Source of the DNA: Kingdonia uniflora
Lineage: Eukaryota > Streptophyta > Magnoliopsida > Ranunculales > Circaeasteraceae
Assembly: GCA_014058105.1 (NCBI GenBank)
Contig: JACGCM010000560.1
Span: 1,302,001-1,366,000, forward strand
Reading direction: 5' to 3'
Length of the DNA: 64,000 nt
Numbering within the stretch: position 1 is the stretch's first letter; each line of letters starts with the position of its first letter. Shown here piece by piece: positions 1 through 11,578 of this stretch. The position numbers and the translations under genes are program-made. Below the pieces are notes generated by a model. The model did no database searches. It had not been told where the DNA came from and saw only the letters and a program-made list of their open reading frames with translations.

Positions 1-1110
1 GAGAGATTCACGAACAGGAACTCGAAGATGAGCGTAGAGCTCGATAAACAGAGCTCAAACGATCCAAAGATAAGTATAGACCACCTTGAAAGTACTACAA
101 AACAATCAACATGTGCCATATCAGCGACTTCTAGGGCTTTAGTACGAGATAGGTTGGGACCTCGAGGCGCAACTAGCAGAGGAGTATCCAAATATCAGTG
201 CAACAATTCACATGTACCAGAAGCCTCTATTTATCTAGGATGAGAAGATTTGTCAGAAATTAGCAGGAGATGTAGGCACTTGAGGCATCTAACAGATGAG
301 CTGCGACCTCCATCTAGGGTGCTAGTTCGTGAATGTTTGAGTGAGGGAAGCGATAATCATAATCCCCGACCAGCATATCAAGCTGTTCTAGTACCACATC
401 ACTACGTCACACAGGAACATATGGACTAGTGAATCAAAGAGTTGATAGAAACTCAAGTTCTCGGCAATAAGGACAAGTTAAGAAAATTGCAAGGTAGTCT
501 GATTGCCAAAGAGTTGTCCGATATGGAAGTACCGACAGGTTTCCATACTTCAAAAATACATAAGTACAAGGGTACCGATCCTAAAAAGCATATCCAACAA
601 TTTTGAGATTCATTGGGGTTATATTCGAACTTGAAGCATATTCTTTGTCGACTGTTCGCTACAAGTCTCCAAGGGGAGCCATTCCGATGGTTCCATTCTC
701 TACCTGAAAATTTAATCCTCGTATTCAACCAGTTACAGAAGATCTTCATCAAGATGTACGCTCATAATAAAGACAATGATGAAATTTTATATACTCTTAT
801 CAGTCTCAAACAGTCTTAGGGGGAGAAGTTCAAAGTCTTTGCAAAGAAATTTCTCAAACTTGCTCGAAAGGTGGATAATCTCAATCAAAAGATAGCCGTT
901 TCAGCATTTACCAATGCACTACAGATCAATTGTAAAGCAAAGGAGCATCTTTTCTTAAACAAACCCTCAACTTTGGAAGACATAATTACAAAGGTAAATG
1001 GATATATTGACCTGGAAAGGATGATGACCGAAAGGCATAAATTTACTAAAAATGTCCTAACCACAATGGGCCCAAACATATAGAAAGAGACTGAACACAA
1101 CAAAAAGGGT
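1..1110 (+). pseudogene. gag: gag of E1 (decayed)
   Basis: Gag would form the virus-like particle. The reading starts in an acidic/basic coil (ELEDERRAR, interrupted by a stop at 45-47). It continues through the core: KYKGTDPKKHIQ near 566, then FRWFHSLPENL near 684 and VNGYIDLERM near 994. E4 has the same blocks at 57525-58139. In-frame stops lie at 604-606, 817-819 and 1081-1083. The 3' end is a lysine-rich tail. I see no clear zinc knuckle. The true start codon is outside the window. Confidence 0.85.
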
Positions 1111-2110
1111 TAAGGTGATAGAAAAGCAAGCTAAACAAGACACAGGAAAATCATGAAAAGGAAACTTATTACCCAAATCGATCCTTCCAAAGATAAATAT
1201 AAGGATCTCAGTGATTTACCCTATACAGGAGAAAGATAAGTTCTTTCGTGTGGCTTAACCTCTAGAGCCAATCGAAAGGTAAACTGTATTGTATGCACCA
1301 TAAGGTAACACATCATGAAACTGACAACTGTTAGGCCGTACAGAGATTGCTGGAGTACATTTTTAAAGATGGGAGAATGCACGAGTACATTATCGATCTG
1401 GAAGGATATATGAATGAATGCTATTAGAAGTAGGTCAAAGTAATTCAGATCGAAGATCAATATGAGGAAAAATACTTATACCACCTCTACCACAGTCACA
1501 TGATCGAGATCTACCAGATCAACAATTTAACCAGATTCAAGAGAAGGAGGTTAACAGAGTGCTACGACCTCACGGTTCAGGATAAATGAGCTAAACTCCT
1601 TCTCAAATCAAATAATTGACGAACTGGAATATCATTTGAAGGTTGCGACATAGGTCATGTCAAGTTCCCACATCATGACATACTGGTGATCATGCTTAAG
1701 ATGGTGAACTTTGTCATGCATACTATGATGATATATGAAGGTATTGGAATCGAAATTCTTTTTTAGAGCACAATCAAGCAAATGAGACTAGCAGACAAAG
1801 TTGTACCAAGCGACATCGATATTAGTGGCTTTAATGGGTCCAAAGAAGAAAGAGTAGGAAAGATCATCATGCCGATCACTGCTGGACCCACCACTCTTGA
1901 CGTTACTTTCTACATCATCAATGCAAAATCCTGATACTTGGGTAAAATAGGTTGTTGCTGGTTATACAACATGGACGCAATCTCATCTACATACCATCAA
2001 GCACATCATTTCAAATACAATGACGGCATCTATGAGATCAAAAGAAGTCAAAAGATCTTTCGAGCTTGCAAAAATATAGTATCTGCCATACTTGACACAT
2101 CCAACAAATT
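1111..2110 (+). pseudogene. gag-pol linker and aspartic protease of E1
   Basis: From about 1630 the frame reads FEGCDIGHVKFPHHD, then a block equivalent to E4 56811-57080. E4 keeps the catalytic triplet as MMIDTG; here the same place (about 1725-1745) reads MMIYEG, so the catalytic Asp and Thr are gone. Further blocks are GFNGSKEERVGKIIMPI near 1830 and the run LGKIGCCWLYNMDAI ending at 2120. In-frame stops are present. Bases 1111-1600 are a lysine-rich linker with many stops and no recognised domain. Confidence 0.75.
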
Positions 2111-2401
2111 TATTTTATAGTAATTAAGAAAAGATGATCACGCCGAGGATCAGCCTTCCACAGTCGAACCTACATAATACATTGAGATCGATGGACATAG
2201 CAGGGGAACATATATTGGTACCAAGCTTGTCTAACAGGAGAAAGAAACTCTAATACATTTTGTATAGATGAATAAAGATGTTTTCGCATAGACTTTCCAC
2301 GAAATGTTAGGAATTGACCCAGCAAAGGTGTGTCGCATATTAAGCATTAGAGATAAAGTTACGGCAGTCAAACAGAAATAAAGGAAGCTATCACCTCATC
2401 T

Positions 2402-2921
2402 TAGGGTTATCAATGGATCAGATTGGAGTCAGATTGATGCAAATCCGAATCCGATCCGAAACTTTATAAGTAACATCCATATCCAATCTGATCCGAAACT
2501 TTATAAGTAACATCTGAATCTGATCAAGTTCAAAACTATTTTCGGAAGTCCGAATCCGAAATCCGATCCGACCATAACTTTATTTGAAGAATAAAAATGT
2601 GGATACAAAAGCTTAAACCCATGACCTTTCATGGGTTTTAAGAACTAAATACTACTTAGCCGCAAAGTTAGATGTATTATAATCTATTTTCTTATTGTAT
2701 ATAATATATTTCTAATAGTTGTAGAACATTAACATTGATAAAATATAAATATATCGGTATATAACTTCGGATCGGATATTTATCGATTGGACTAGGAACC
2801 ATTTGAATCCAATCCGAAATTATTTCGGATGTTCCTTATTCGGATCGGATCGGAAAAAATGACATCCATATCCTAAAAAGGAATCGGATTTTTGATTATA
2901 TCCAATCCATTGACATCCCTA
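2402..2921. mobile_element. hAT-like non-autonomous element (MITE) in E1
   Basis: A 520-bp insertion separates 'cctcatct' at 2394-2401 from the same 8 bp at 2922-2929. An 8-bp target duplication is the mark of hAT transposition. The ends are inverted: the left begins TAGGGTTATCAATGGAT and the right, reverse-complemented, begins TAGGGATGTCAATGGAT, so 15 of 17 bases match. Removing the insert and one 8-mer restores the alignment of E1 with the start of the E4 RT region. There is no ORF for a transposase. A 23-bp phrase (ccgaaactttataagtaaca...) is directly repeated near 2456 and 2494. The interior is rich in GATCCGA-like words. Confidence 0.93.
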
Positions 2922-2929
2922 CCTCATCT

Positions 2930-3665
2930 CAGAGATGAGATCAACAAAGAAATTGATAAATTGATCGAAGTCAGATTTATTTAAGAAGCCAAATATCCGG
3001 ATTGGATCTCGAACATTGTATCAGTTCTAAAGAAGAATGGGAAAGTCCGAGTTTGTATAGATTTTATAGATTTAAACAAACATACACCGAAAGACAGTTT
3101 CCCTCTTCCCATAATTCATCAAATTCTTAATTCTGCAGCAGGTCACGAGCTTCTATCTACAATAAACGTAGCTTTAGGATACAACCAGATACCCCAATTA
3201 GATGAAGATAAAGAAAAGACCACCTTCATCATTAAAAAAGACATTTATTGCTACAAAGTCATGCCTTTCAGACTAAAGAATGTTGGAGCAACTTATTAAA
3301 GACTAGTAACGAGTATGTTCAAGGAACACTTGGGGAAGACCGTTAAAAGTATATATTGACAATATGCTATGCAAAAACTTAAAGAAAGAAGATCATATTG
3401 CACATCTCGATACAATCTTTAACATATTGTGATCATACATAATGAAGCTTAATCTAGATAAATATTAATTTAGAGTATACTCAGGCAAGTTCCTAGAACA
3501 TCTCATCAGTAAGAAAGGGATTGACGCTGATCCATATTGGATTCAAGCTTTAATCTCCATGCCATCTCCAACTACAAAGAAAGATGTATAAAAACTCGCT
3601 GACAAAATCGCAGTAATTAACAGATTCATCTTCAAGTCATTAGATTGATGTCGATGATTGTTCAT
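2930..3665 (+). pseudogene. Reverse transcriptase of E1 (inactive)
   Basis: The RT would copy element RNA into DNA. Visible blocks are YPDWISNIVSVLKKNGKVRV (about 2992), FIDLNKHTPKDSFPLP (about 3063) and VMPFRLKNVGATY (about 3258). The active-site box reads YIDN instead of YIDD at about 3352, so the second catalytic Asp is Asn. One extra A in the run before it also shifts the frame. Stops occur near 2981 and 3296. The block LISKKGIDADP near 3508 marks the RT thumb and connection. E4 55416-56141 is the closest copy in the window. Confidence 0.88.
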
Positions 3666-3699
3666 GCTACTTCGTAGATCAAGTAGAAGAGGCAAAGGT

Positions 3700-4760
3700 C
3701 AACAAAATAAAGAGATCGAATGGACAGAAGAATATGAAGCAGCTTTTTAAGAGCTTAAAAAGTATTTTGGCAAATCTTCAATCATAAGTACACCAATCGA
3801 CAACTAGGAATTGATAATCTACCTCGCAGTTACGAAAAATTCTCTAAGTTCAGTTCTCATTAGGCTCGAAGAAAAAGTTGAAAAACCAATGAATTCCATA
3901 AGCAAAACTCTTATACCGACAAAAACAAGATATTCTAAGATCGAACGACTCCTCCTAACTCTTCTATACTTCCCAGAAGCTCAAACACTATTTTCAAGCT
4001 CATTCGGTCAAAGTCATGAAAACTATCCCCTTCGGGAAATACTATCTCAAAAGGAGAAATCACAGAGAGTACAACAGTGGTCAATAAGCTTAGGGGAACA
4101 CGATATTAAATTCGAACAGAGAACTTTGGAAAGAGGTTAAGCAATGGTTGATTTTCTAGTAGCCTTCCCAGTAGAAGATTCAAATTGGAAAGAGTACAAT
4201 CCTGATCTAGCAGAAGAGGTCAAAGATGATCCACCTTCAAAGCCTTCGAAGAATGAGCTGAATGGGTCACACAAAAAGGGTAGAGACTTCTTACAGATGG
4301 ATTGGTGGGACTCATAGGGTCAGGGATTGGAATCGTACTAATTACACCCTTAAATGAAAAAATCGAGAGATCAATCTGATTGAACTTTGAAGCATCGAAC
4401 AATATCTCAAAGTAGGTAGCATTAACTCATGGCCTAGGCATGGCATTGGAGATTGGAGTTCCTGAACTATTGGTCTATACAGTCTCATTACTGATAGTCC
4501 ATCATTACTCCGAGCAGTACAAGAAGAATGACAAAATGGTTGATTATGCAGCCCTAGTTGCTGACAGGATGAGCATATTCAAAAAAGCTACGCTCAATTA
4601 TTTACCTCATAGAGAGAGCCGACATGATAATTCCTTGGTTTACTTAGCCGGGGTATTTAGTAAAGAAGCAAGGTACCTTCAAATTAAAGTGATATCAACC
4701 CTCAGTATTGATCTTCCATCGATATTCACGATCAACACTAGGGGCGATGAAGAGGAGGAA
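3700..4760 (+). pseudogene. Dual RNase H region of E1
   Basis: Two consecutive RNase H-like segments. The first, about 3720-4080, has the LIIYLAVTKNSLSSVL and TRYSKIERLLLTLLY blocks of the Ty3-type connection/RNase H and has lost its acidic residues. The second, about 4290-4700, has GWRLLTDG and GSGIGIVLITPL, then EASNNIS and HHYSEQYKKNDKMVDYA, as in the extra RNase H of Tat elements. Stops near 4138, 4378 and 4413 break it. A 174-aa open stretch (4440-4964) spans the end of RNase H 2 and the linker to integrase. The same pair is cleaner in E4 (53940-55352). Confidence 0.8.
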
Positions 4761-5640
4761 GACGATTGGAGGAAGCCTTACCTCACATATATTGGCCCTA
4801 AGAACAAGTATGATGGGCCACTTTCAGAAGATTTAAATGAGCGTAGACAATTAATTGAAAACTCTAAGCACTACATAGTTTTAAAAGGTAGTTTATATAG
4901 ACAATCGGTTACCCGACCATACACCTCAACTACCTCTCAAATCAAGAAGCTGACAGAATGTTAAAAGATTTACATGAAGAAACTTGTGGCTCCCATGTCG
5001 CAGGTCAATTTTTTTTAAACAGAGCAATTACACAATGAGTATTTTAGTCTGGAATGAGAAAACAAGCAGAAGAATACTCACGCTAATGTGACGCATGTCA
5101 ACGACATGGTAACAAAATACGAGCGCTAGCACTCGAGCTCCATGCTAGTAAAGTATTTTAACCTTTTATGAGGTAGACACTCGATCGTGTGGGAGAATTC
5201 CCAAACACGCCAAGTAACCGAAAGTTCTTACTCGCAGCAATAATTTATTGAAGCCGTCATCCCAACAAAATATTTCCATCCTGTCAAAGATCGCGGGCTC
5301 ACTGATGAAGAAAATGAGTTTGAATTAGCCTGCAATATAAACTGGATAGACGAAACAAGAGCTCGAGCTGTTACAAACTTGGATCGATATCATCATATGC
5401 TAGCCAATTCATACAATAGAAGAATTTGGAATCGACAGTTTAAAATCGACGACTTAGTACTTCAAGAAATATTTAAAAGCAGAAAGGAGTTAAATGTTTG
5501 AAAGCTCGTAGAAAATTGGGAGGGCCAATTTTTCGTAGTAGGTCGAACTGGCTTGGGATCCTACTACCTCATAACAGAGGAAGGCATTAGGATACCAAAC
5601 CCTTGGAACATTAGGAGATTGAAGAAATACTATCGTTAGA
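4761..5640 (+). pseudogene. Integrase of E1 with the catalytic core deleted
   Basis: The N-terminal HHCC zinc finger is readable: EETCGSH near 4980 and CDACQRHGN near 5090. The chain runs to GEFPNTPSN near 5200. It then jumps, at about 5235-5255, to AVIPTKYFHP, which belongs about 125 residues further on. Compared with E2 (24190-24565), some 370 bp are missing, including the second catalytic Asp and the Glu; the first Asp position reads Ile. The C-terminal part is well preserved, from ENEFELACN to SGxGSYYL-like text and RRLKKYYR with a stop at 5638-5640. In-frame stops also occur near 5035-5050. Confidence 0.87.
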
Positions 5641-5826
5641 TCCCTATTTTTTCAAAGCACAGGATATATCTAATATTGTTCTTTACATTCCAAAAGTGAT
5701 ATTTAATCTCCAAACAGTTTGTACATTCTTTTGTCATCAAGGAAAACTTTTAAGTTTTTTCCCACATTACTGTCTACTACCATATATATATCTTTATCTA
5801 CTAAATCTTAAAAGATAAAGCAAAAT
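5641..5826. other. Spacer between pol and reverse-strand gene of E1
   Basis: AT-rich and non-coding. It holds one unit resembling the longer tandem arrays in the same place in E2 (25142-25461): the words 'gataaagcaaa' and 'gtaaaactagc' recur near 5812-5838. It starts just after the integrase stop with 'cattccaaaagtgat', also present after the E2 integrase (about 24991). Confidence 0.5.
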
Positions 5827-7979
5827 GTAAAACTAGCTTTACTCTATCCAAAAATCTACCATACATAAACCAAAATAGTTTGCGAGTTCTCTTAAATAGG
5901 CCAATTATTTTATGCATCAGCCGATATCCCACCAACTTTAGAAGCTCTGAATTCCGATACTCTACCAGCAACAATCTCTCTACATTGGTCAACCATCTCT
6001 CAGGTAAAGGAACCAAGGTCAAACACATAATGTTCCAAATATTCAAACCAAATTAACTTCATCTCGCAATGTGCGCCCTGAGCAATCATCTTATTTTGTA
6101 TAGTATCTTTCTCCTTTTCAATTCTCTTAATCTCTATCATAAAAAATGTGAGCACGGCTGCCATCTCTTTTTTATAAACCGCACCGGCCGCGAGCTTATT
6201 CCTGCTAGGTATCGCGAGCTCACAGATCTATGTCTTGGCATCTTTTAGCAATCTTTCCAACTTACTACAACGACATCATTCTTGGGAAGTTTTAGAAACT
6301 TCCTGAGTATGACGAGCATCCATTACTATTGTAAACTCGTTCATTTGCCTCATCATCTCCATTACTTCATCCAGTCTACTACGATTGTACAATCTCCCAT
6401 CGATCTTTCCCTTAACCTCCCGTTGAGATACTAAAAGATCTACCTCCATTTTTTGTATTGATTTATGCAAAAACACGTCACTAGTATAGGAATTCGCCAA
6501 ATCGGTCGCTATCTGCTCGATCGAAGTTTTTACTTTAACTTCCTTCTTCCTCAATTACTCCCTAACATTATTAAGATTCCCTTTTAAACCCATCGCTTCC
6601 ACCTCTAACCCTCTGATACGATATTGAGCATGATCTGCATCTCTGTTCTTCCCCTTTAGTCTCTCTACCACTTCTGTCCAACTCCCACGATTTGTTAATA
6701 CTTCTCCTTCTAATTTCTTTACTCGTTCAACGAGTGCATCAATACAACTTTACACACTCGAAATGCTATCCTCTCTTTTCTTTACCATGATAACAGCTCA
6801 ACTTCTCATTACAAAACTTGAAAGTTATGCGATCTATATATTTCTCATATAAACACAATAGCTTATATAAATTAATTATGGATATTACAGTAGTCATATA
6901 TAAATCATCAACATGCCAGCACGAGTTGATACTTCTTTAGCTTTTAAGCTATGTAGATTCTTCGCTCTGGTGGCCATAAGACTTATACTATCGGGATCTG
7001 GAAAAATACCTTGGTTTTTCAAAACTTTAAGGTACAATTTTTTTAACCCTTTCTCATTATCTATCTCAGCTTCTAAATAGAGTGTCAACTCCATAAGGTC
7101 TTTGGTCACTTTTGGAGTATTTTCTCTAATATACCACCAGAAAGGAAAGGTCAAATTTTTAAGTACCTACTCCTATCTTTTCTAACTACTACGTCCCTTG
7201 CTAATTTATCTTTGGCCCGTCCTAAACGTACTGTACATAAATTTCTCCAGTGATCATCACTAAGTTCTTTATATTTTCTAACCTGAGACTCCATGCGTGC
7301 AGTAATTAAAACAGCTACATATGACGCATTTTTCTCCTGAGTGAGCTCTTTCTTTAAGGTCTCATTTGTGGTGCGCAGTCGTTAAGTTCTTACACATCAA
7401 TTTTCATATCAAACAATATCACCAATTCTAAAAATCTACTATGCAAAACAATCCAATACAAATGTGTTTCCTTCTCTAATATCATAATCTTCTAAGTCAT
7501 TATAATATGTTATACTCTACCTTGTCCTGATCATCCCTTCCTAGGTTTTCAGCATGGGCAGTAAAAGTAATGTTCTCCAGTCTAGATACAATTTTTAGAG
7601 GCAAAGTTTTCCCTGCTTCGACATCCTCTTCCTCCTCTGGCCCAACGACATACTTAGATCGATCGTCCATAATAGATACTACATTGTTAAAATCATATCC
7701 ATCGTCCTGGAGACATTGGGCAAGATTATCCCGGGCAGCAGTCACCTCCTTGGTTTGCTGCGTGACCTCCACAACGATCTTGTCCACTGTTTCTTGATAG
7801 GACATTTTCAAATTTATAATCTTTGCAATTGATCGCATCTTCTCATCCTCCAGATCTTTCTTGAGCTGAACAACCCGCTTCTCAATCCCTGCCTTTCCTT
7901 CTTCAAACCAAGGCAGATACCTTTCAGTACGCGGGAAACCTATAAAAAAATAAATAGTTATAATCATCACTTTGAACAA
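5827..7979 (-). pseudogene. Reverse-strand gene of E1: coiled-coil and C-terminal exons
   Basis: Read on the minus strand, these pieces match the long coiled-coil gene of E4 (50064-52088). 7979-7500 gives an E/K-rich helix ending in an acidic patch (VVGPEEEEDVEAG), the counterpart of E4 TNVEEEEEETG. 7380-6894 and 6795-6276 are further heptad-rich stretches. 6110-5827 gives AQGAHCEMKL and SKVGGISADA, the counterpart of E4 CTCGAEIDR and VGESIADT. The segments are separated by AT-rich gaps with splice-like ends and are frame-broken. No enzymatic motif is seen. The protein is probably elongated and oligomeric. Its function is unknown. Confidence 0.7.
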
Positions 7980-7989
7980 GACAAACCTA

Positions 7990-8640
7990 TAACACTAGTT
8001 CAAATATTTACTTACCCTATACAACTCAATATTAACTGCAGACTTTAGCTCTTCATCATCCTCCAAAGCTACTACCTTGAACTTGTTTTCTAACATGAGC
8101 AGATCATCTTACGTGCTCGATACCAGAAAATCATCCTTCAGCTCGTTCACAAGATGAGGTGGAAAATTTTCCAACTTTCCCTTCTTTAAGCCACCTTTGA
8201 CCTTTCTACGTTCCTAGAGGTTGAAATGGAAACCTTCACATTTCCCTTCTTGGGGGCCTTGCAGCAAGTGTTTCCCGAGCTAACTCCACCAGCCCGTGGC
8301 TTCGCGACCAGTAGTAGACCTTTTCCAAATGAGAAAAAAGCCAAATCACTGGCCCCTATTTTGTCTAGTGTAGCTGGATTCACCATAGAAGAAGAAACGC
8401 CACCTGCCATATTCCTTTTAACTTAAGACTTCTAAACTTTAACAGATTTGTTGTTAACTCTCTTGTTCCTGCTAATATCAAACTCGCCTAATACAACTTC
8501 CAGCTCGACGCCTTCTAGAGCTATTGTATCAATCAAAGATTCTTCTTTCTTAACAACAGTACGAGGATCTGCATACATAACAATATATGTCAACACCACA
8601 CAGAGTACCATAACAGATACAGTTCAAAATTAGTAAGATC
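7990..8640 (-). pseudogene. Reverse-strand gene of E1: basic (NLS-like) exons
   Basis: After an acceptor (tatgcag, about 8572-8566) the minus strand reads DPRTVVKKEESLIDTIALEG then LEVVLGEFDISRNKR. This is the counterpart of E2 39818-39606 (ESLLDTVAQEG, LGISRKK) and E4 49430-49510 (SLLDEVAEEG, LGLSRKKR). The next block, 8410-8186, contains SGNTCCKAPKKGN, matching the lysine/arginine-rich block KRRRVEPL of E4. These blocks resemble nuclear localisation signals. Stops follow LNNKSVKV-like text near 8430. The CACTA insertion point (8681-8683) lies just outside this exon. Confidence 0.65.
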
Positions 8641-8683
8641 TACTTATATTTTTAAAATGATTTATGTGTAAGAGCCATGGAGT

Positions 8684-9110
8684 CACTATAAGAATAAAGG
8701 GTATTAGCTACCAAAAAATCTGTGGAAAAAATGTTTTTGCCACTGTTTTTACCGTAGCAAGGGTCGTGGTCGTAGATGGGGTGGCTAAAGCTTTGGCACC
8801 GTTTTTACCATGGCAAAAAGTTTCTCAATTTCCACGACTTTTACCGTAGCAAATAATAAAAAAATTCCATTGAAAAATCTGTGGCGAAAGTCTTATTTCA
8901 CCACTACATAATCAGTGGCAAAAGTCTTCTTTTACGACTACAAAATCCATGGTAAAAGCCTTCTTTCACCACTACAGAATTAGTGGCAAAAGCCTGCTTT
9001 CACCACTATAAAATCTGTGGCAAAAGCCTTCTTTCATTATTACAGTGTCAGTGGCAAAAACCTGTTTTCAGCACTACATAATCCGTGGCAAAAACATATA
9101 ATAAATATAT
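8684..9110. repeat. Left CACTA terminus with 34-bp subterminal tandem repeats
   Basis: GTGGC(A/G)AAAG words start at 8881, 8915, 8983, 9017, 9051 and 9085, with an ATGGTAAAAG variant at 8949. That is seven units with an exact 34-bp period. Each unit pairs 'ccactac' with 'gtggcaaaag'. Looser copies (gttttaccgtagcaa) precede them from 8740. In CACTA elements such subterminal repeats bind the TNPA-like protein. That role is known for the family and inferred here. Confidence 0.85.
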
Positions 9111-9326
9111 AAAAAAATTATTTCAAAAATATATAGAAAATAAGATAAATTATAAGCATGTTTCTTACCGACAATTCACATAGCATAATTGTATTTAACA
9201 TACACGTTGATGTCTAACTATTTGTTCAGGATAAGAAAGATACAAAGAGGTGTAAATATTTGATTGTATTCCCAAATTAAAGGATAATAAACTCAAAATT
9301 TGTTGGAAGAACCTTCATTAAAGCTT

Positions 9327-9611
9327 AAAATGTGCACGGTACTCCTCAAATGTTATGCCTCCATTACCAACTTCTAACATATCAGGATCTGTGCAAAAAA
9401 AGTTAATAAAATGTACTTGCAAGCCCGATAAACTTTTAATATTATTATGAACTTAAAATGGGAAAATAATCCTTTGAGAAAGAAAAAAGGAAAAAATAGC
9501 TTCTATTGGAGATAAAGTCCTTACCATTCCATTCCAGCCTCCTGGTCCAGCGTATGCAGCCCAATTGTCATTTAGATCAGCAATGGTGGTAATACTAACC
9601 ATTGAGAAACA
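9327..9611 (-). pseudogene. Captured alpha-galactosidase (GH27) fragment, two exons
   Basis: Minus strand, exon 1 (about 9611-9520) reads TTIADLNDNWAAYAGPGGWN. Exon 2 (9388-9327, after acceptor gcacag) reads DPDMLEVGNGGITFEEYRAH. Together they are the well-known GH27 stretch around the acid/base Asp in plant alpha-galactosidases, which cleave terminal alpha-galactose from raffinose-type sugars or galactomannan. The homology ends abruptly at AHF, and the sequence then stops two codons later. At the donor side 'ggaat' is duplicated (9526-9536), putting an extra GAATG before the gtaagg. This is a partial transduplicate and cannot encode an enzyme. Confidence 0.9.
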
Positions 9612-9718
9612 AGCTTTCAGAAACTCTTCAGAATATTTCATCTAGATTTATTTAGTAGTCTAGATTAAAGACGATAGTTCGATTATGGAGCCTACAAAAG
9701 AAAGTTAAAATTTCTAAC

Positions 9719-11131
9719 CTTGCCCAGGTATCTTTGATGTCTTATCTTGTTCGCCATCTTTTGCAGAATCAAAATCAATTGCCATAGTAGCTCCAGCTGA
9801 ATCTTCTTGCACTGTAAGAGGTCTACATCTGCAAAAGACTCGTATGTTCCCTGCAATAAAGTCCAACAACTTTCAATAACTCCTATTATAGTTCTAAGCA
9901 ATCGATTAGTCCTATGATCACATTTGTTACTAACCTTTCAGCTCTAGAACCTTATTATATAGTTATTTCCGCTCCTTTGCCCCTTCAATGAATTTGAGCT
10001 TAAGAGCCTTGTCGTCCCTTTCCAACTCTAACTTCTGGCTAACTTCATATTCAAAAAAAAAAAATTGAAGAAAAAAAAAGCTCAATACATAAACATTTAT
10101 TTATTATTGGAAAGCCTGAAAGTACAATAGGATCGGATGTATTGTGGGTACATATATACTTACTTGCAGACTGAATGGAACTGGTCATTTCTGTCACGTC
10201 TTTAATGCACTTCTTGTATTCAAGTGCTTCAGTTGATAGCCTAGTATGCTCCATTTTCAACATTTATAAGTTTGAAATATCAGTGACGAGCAAATAAATA
10301 CTTCCGCTGATGGAAACAAATTCTAGTCTAGAGAATACATCAAAATCACCTTAAGTTTATTTGTCAGATCTCTAAGGGATGAGAACCACCGTGACTTCTC
10401 CTTCACTTGTCCCTCTATGGCATAAGTTGGGATATAGTGTAGCCCAAAATAAAGTGCAAGTTTTAGAAAATAAAAGCAAGAAAGTTCAATAGAAGAGTAA
10501 AGTAAATATACCTAGAGATCCGGCATGCATAGACTTTTGCATGAGTTCATTCTGAAGCTCCCGCAGAGACAACCAAGTGTCTTCGCATTCTTTGTTTTTC
10601 AGTACATAATCCTTCTTAAACCGTTCTAAAGCTTGTGTGGTTTCTATTAGTTCCTTATACCGCAATCCATTATCTCTTTTAACATTCCAAACTTCTCTTT
10701 CCTTCATGTATAATAACAAATAGAAAGGCATTATAATTGTTTATGACAGTTTCGCAATTAAATTACTAAAAAGAAAGCTCTAGTATAGATACTTACTTCA
10801 AGTGATGTGCACTTTCTTGTTTGAGATACTTTCCTATCGTTGATGAAATTAGTACATTCAAAGTCTGAAAATAAAGAGATATAGGTAAGATAAAACTCGA
10901 TACCAGTGTAACTTATATCCTTCATCATTTGAGATTTGTGAAAATTAAATCGGAAGCTTGAAAAAATCTCCAACACACCTACCTGATAATCTCTCCATAC
11001 TAGTGAGGCACGGTGATGCCGCTATAGTCTGCCTATAAATTTTGTGGGTCCATGTTATGAACACTTGTGTGTGTGTGGCATATATATAACTAATGAAATT
11101 CATAGTGTTATGCCATCCTTTCCTAAGAAAG
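9719..11131 (-). pseudogene. Captured KIN-14 kinesin fragment, seven exons
   Basis: Minus-strand exons with GT-AG borders: 11131-10985 (YATHTQVFITWTHKIYRQT, SPCLTSMERLSG), 10864-10797 (68 bp), 10704-10512 (LSLRELQNELMQKSMHAGSL), about 10432-10350 (AIEGQVKEKSRWFSSLRDL), 10263-10163 (EYKKCIKDVTEM), about 10037-9951 (KFIEGAKERK) and 9851-9719 (GNIRVFCRCRPL, AIDFDSAKDGE). This is the coiled-coil stalk and neck leading into the first strand of a minus-end-directed KIN-14 motor. The GNIRVFCRCRPL block is diagnostic. The ATP-binding P-loop lies beyond the captured part. A stop at 9963-9965 replaces the Glu of KELYNKV. A short exon-like piece at about 11280-11240 (LHGTCWLTT) may belong to it. Confidence 0.9.
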
Positions 11132-11578
11132 CTAACTGTAACAGGAAGCAAACTTTTTGCAAATAAAACCCTAGTATTAAACTGTTAATACAATAGTAAG
11201 ATCAGAAGACGCACCTGGTCACCTGTAGTTAACCAACATGTCCCATGCAACCCCACCTGCAAAGCCTCAGATGAACAATGAGTTAGTATTCATGACTGTC
11301 TAAACTATGGAGACTCTTTTATAGTAGATGAGTAAGTATTTTGATAGCTAGAACAACCATTAACATCTGCATAGAAAATTGATATTGTCTCAAGGGCATT
11401 TTCTTAGCTTTTTCATGTGAGCTTGTAGGATGATTGCAATATTCCTAATATGAAAACTATATTTTTTTCAATATTAGCCAAACTTTTGTTTTTTTTTTAT
11501 TGATTTCACAAATCTGACAACAACATTGTCACACTCAAAAATACTGTGATCAAAGTTTGGCAAAGAAAGAAATGACCC

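Noticed and set aside
9730..9850. Intact kinesin motor
   Set aside because: Only the first strand (GNIRVFCRCRPL to DGE) is present. The P-loop, switch I and switch II lie beyond the captured segment, and an upstream stop at 9963-9965 breaks the frame.
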